A stretch of DNA of 7,596 nt from Archangiaceae bacterium. Its GTDB lineage: Bacteria > Myxococcota > Myxococcia > Myxococcales > Myxococcaceae. Shown piece after piece: positions 6,345 through 7,596 of this stretch. Each line of letters begins with the position of its first letter. Positions within the stretch are counted from its first letter, which is position 1. The stretch lies in NCBI GenBank assembly GCA_023248915.1, contig JAHFDQ010000306.1:1-7596 (forward strand), given 5' to 3'. The notes below the pieces were generated by a model. The model did no database searches. It was not told the DNA's origin and saw nothing but the letters and a program-made list of their open reading frames with translations. A program made the position numbers and the translations under genes.

Positions 6345-6349
6345 TTGGC
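6322..6349 (+). repeat. 28-base direct repeat, copy B
   Basis: Identical over 28 bases to 5234-5261 and in the same orientation; start-to-start distance is 1088 bases, with 1060 bases between the copies. It covers the VVVTVP codons, the stop and the following five bases of the gene-end remnant, and carries the same TCACGG-TG-CCGTGA dyad at 6331-6344. Confidence 0.9.
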
Positions 6350-6378
6350 TCACCCAGAGATCTGCGTCAGCGGCCGTC

Positions 6379-7173
6379 TCACCCAGGCGGGCACTTGCCG
6401 TAGGAGGGAACCGTACCCGGATAGCTCTCGCCGCGGACCGTCAGAGTGACTTGCCCGGTGCTGGGTGTATCGGGCAAGAACGTCGTGGAGATGTCGACGG
6501 CCGACCGCGCCTGCCCCACCCCAATCGTCCCCGCATTTGGGAAGCACTGTCCGACCTGCGTGACGACGTCGGTGAAGGCGATGCGCGTCCCATAGTCGTG
6601 TCTCTCACGCGCCGTCCCATTGACGGTCACCCCTTGGGGCGTCGAGGCGAACGAGAGGTCGCACATGTACAGCGATACCGAGCCCACGTCGTTACCCACG
6701 ACGGCGAAGGTGACGCCGTCGGTCGTGGCGAAGGGCACTCTTCCCGAGAGTGGCGTCACGCCCACGCTTACGTGCCATGGGAAGAGCTCGACAGTAACCG
6801 TCGAGCCGGTCTTGGTGACCTCCACGAGGACAGTGCCCGAAAGAGTCACCCCGTTCGCAAGCGCACACTCCGGCGCCACGATCGTGACCCCGGCATCGGC
6901 CACCGTCGCCGACCCGCAACCTGCGAGGCTCGCCGACGCCTTTGCCTGGATGGCAAGAGCGATGTCTTCCGGTGTCTCTGATGTGTCGACCACGGTCGGA
7001 GCGAAACCGAACAAGCTGTCTGCCAAATTGATCAACCCCTGGCTGCTTCGAACGAAGTACGCGCCATCGTCGGCGACGGTGCGCTCTGAAACCGTGGGCC
7101 CGTCGGGGACACAACCGGCTCCGGCGGTCATCAACACCAGCAGTCGAAGGCGGTTGCGCACGAGTCGCTCCAT
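6379..7173 (-). CDS. Probable lipoprotein of unknown function (264 aa)
   Basis: I do not recognise a family. The protein starts MERLVRNRLRLLVLMTAGAGC: two or more Arg, a short hydrophobic core and Cys21 after Gly. This is a lipoprotein-like signal, although the -3 residue is Gly rather than Leu, so the lipobox is imperfect. The mature part is rich in Val, Thr, Ser and Gly with alternating patterns (VTLSGTVLVEVTKTGSTVTVELF; VTLTVRGESYPGTVPSYG), which suggests all-beta structure. Five further Cys (86, 103, 171, 210, 261) could form disulfides after export. It starts 17 bases after the stop of the barrel-like gene and is probably co-transcribed with it. The ribosome binding site is weak (GAGGT about 11 bases before the ATG), so translation may be coupled to the upstream gene. 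It converges on the plus-strand genes, ending 34 bases from the glycine-rich gene-end remnant. Confidence 0.78.
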   Translation of the reverse strand: MERLVRNRLRLLVLMTAGAGCVPDGPTVSERTVADDGAYFVRSSQGLINLADSLFGFAPTVVDTSETPEDIALAIQAKASASLAGCGSATVADAGVTIVAPECALANGVTLSGTVLVEVTKTGSTVTVELFPWHVSVGVTPLSGRVPFATTDGVTFAVVGNDVGSVSLYMCDLSFASTPQGVTVNGTARERHDYGTRIAFTDVVTQVGQCFPNAGTIGVGQARSAVDISTTFLPDTPSTGQVTLTVRGESYPGTVPSYGKCPPG

Positions 7174-7190
7174 TTGAGTCGCTGACCTCG

Positions 7191-7596
7191 CTAGAAGGAC
7201 GCTCCGACCCGGAAGAAGTTCAGGTTTATCGAGTACACAAGAGGCCCGCAGGGGCCCCCGCCCTCGCCGTCACCATTGAACAACGGCCCGGCCCAGCAAG
7301 GAGACGGGCCGCCGGTGGTGACTCCACCGCTGATTCCCAGCATCCATGCGAGGTAGAACGGGCCCCAGTTGAACTGGTAGCCAAAGTCGACTCCCAGTTG
7401 GACTTCGGCCTGCGCGCTGGCAAGAGGCACGGGTTCCTTGGGTAGGCGGTTGCCAGACGGAACGTGGTAGTCCCACCAGTAGGCGCCGATGATCTTCGGG
7501 AGCACGAACAGCCCCTTGAACGGCTCGTCACCGATCAGGCGAAACTCGGGGCCGGCGGCTACTGCGACCTGAGAGAAGGTTCGGGTGCCGTTCCCT
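7191..7596 (-). CDS. C-terminal part of a probable outer-membrane beta-barrel protein; 5' end beyond the window
   Basis: The frame is open from the window edge to the TAG at 7193-7191, giving 134 residues. The visible part is rich in aromatic residues and glycine in short alternating stretches: VAVAAGPEFRLIG, LFVLPKIIGAYWWDYHV, AEVQLGVDFGYQFNWGPFYLAWMLGISGG and VYSINLNFFRVGASF. The polypeptide ends in Phe, as many outer-membrane barrels do for recognition by the BAM complex. These features suggest several transmembrane beta strands with short turns, but I cannot name a family. A GTG at 7505-7503 is an internal valine, not the start, because barrel-like sequence continues upstream of it. The next gene, a probable lipoprotein, follows after 17 bases, so the pair may act together in the outer membrane. 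Confidence 0.7.
   Translation of the reverse strand, partial: GNGTRTFSQVAVAAGPEFRLIGDEPFKGLFVLPKIIGAYWWDYHVPSGNRLPKEPVPLASAQAEVQLGVDFGYQFNWGPFYLAWMLGISGGVTTGGPSPCWAGPLFNGDGEGGGPCGPLVYSINLNFFRVGASF

Larger units (their letters stand above)
6271..6378. other. Intergenic segment carrying a second glycine-rich gene 3' end
   Basis: This 108-base stretch lies between the ATPase stop and the convergent lipoprotein stop. Most of it (6294-6349) is explained by a remnant of a glycine-rich gene end, described separately. The remaining bases up to 6378 hold no clear terminator hairpin for either direction. Confidence 0.5.

Overview
The window is GC-rich throughout and looks like Myxococcota (myxobacterial or Anaeromyxobacter-like) chromosome. 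That placement is an inference from three things: the base composition, a soluble multi-PAS/GAF histidine kinase, and a lipoprotein carrying the cysteine-containing Ig-like repeat type that is abundant in myxobacterial surface proteins. No RNA gene, CRISPR array, transposase or integrase is visible.

Layout. Bases 1-71 (minus) are the first 23 codons of a small gene resembling the carboxymuconolactone decarboxylase (CMD/AhpD-like) family. It diverges from a 795-residue cytosolic sensor histidine kinase (248-2635, plus) with the order PAS-PAS-PAS-GAF-HisKA-HATPase. After an 80-base gap comes an 846-residue lipoprotein (2716-5256, plus) made of an IPT/TIG-like domain, another Ig-like module, three tandem 110-residue Ig-like repeats and a C-terminal glycine-rich domain. 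Next is a decayed DUF4143-type AAA ATPase gene (5315-6270, plus), broken by an in-frame stop and by an internal deletion with a frame change. On the minus strand, reading in from the right edge, are the 3' end of an outer-membrane-barrel-like gene (7191-7596) and, 17 bases after it, a 264-residue probable lipoprotein (6379-7173). These two probably form an operon and converge on the plus-strand genes.

The most unusual structure is a 28-base perfect direct repeat. One copy covers the last codons, stop and first downstream bases of the glycine-rich lipoprotein gene (5234-5261). The other lies just beyond the ATPase pseudogene (6322-6349). Weaker in-frame similarity extends upstream of the second copy, so it is a second 3' end of a glycine-rich gene. 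The ATPase remnant is therefore bracketed by two versions of the same gene end. This fits either an old insertion at a gene 3' end or the remains of a tandem paralogue.

Functional links between neighbours are weak. The kinase has no response regulator in the window. The lipoproteins and barrel protein point to cell-envelope roles without a defined pathway. I see no convincing new defence or metabolic system; the repeat-bracketed ATPase relic and the modular lipoprotein are the points worth following up.
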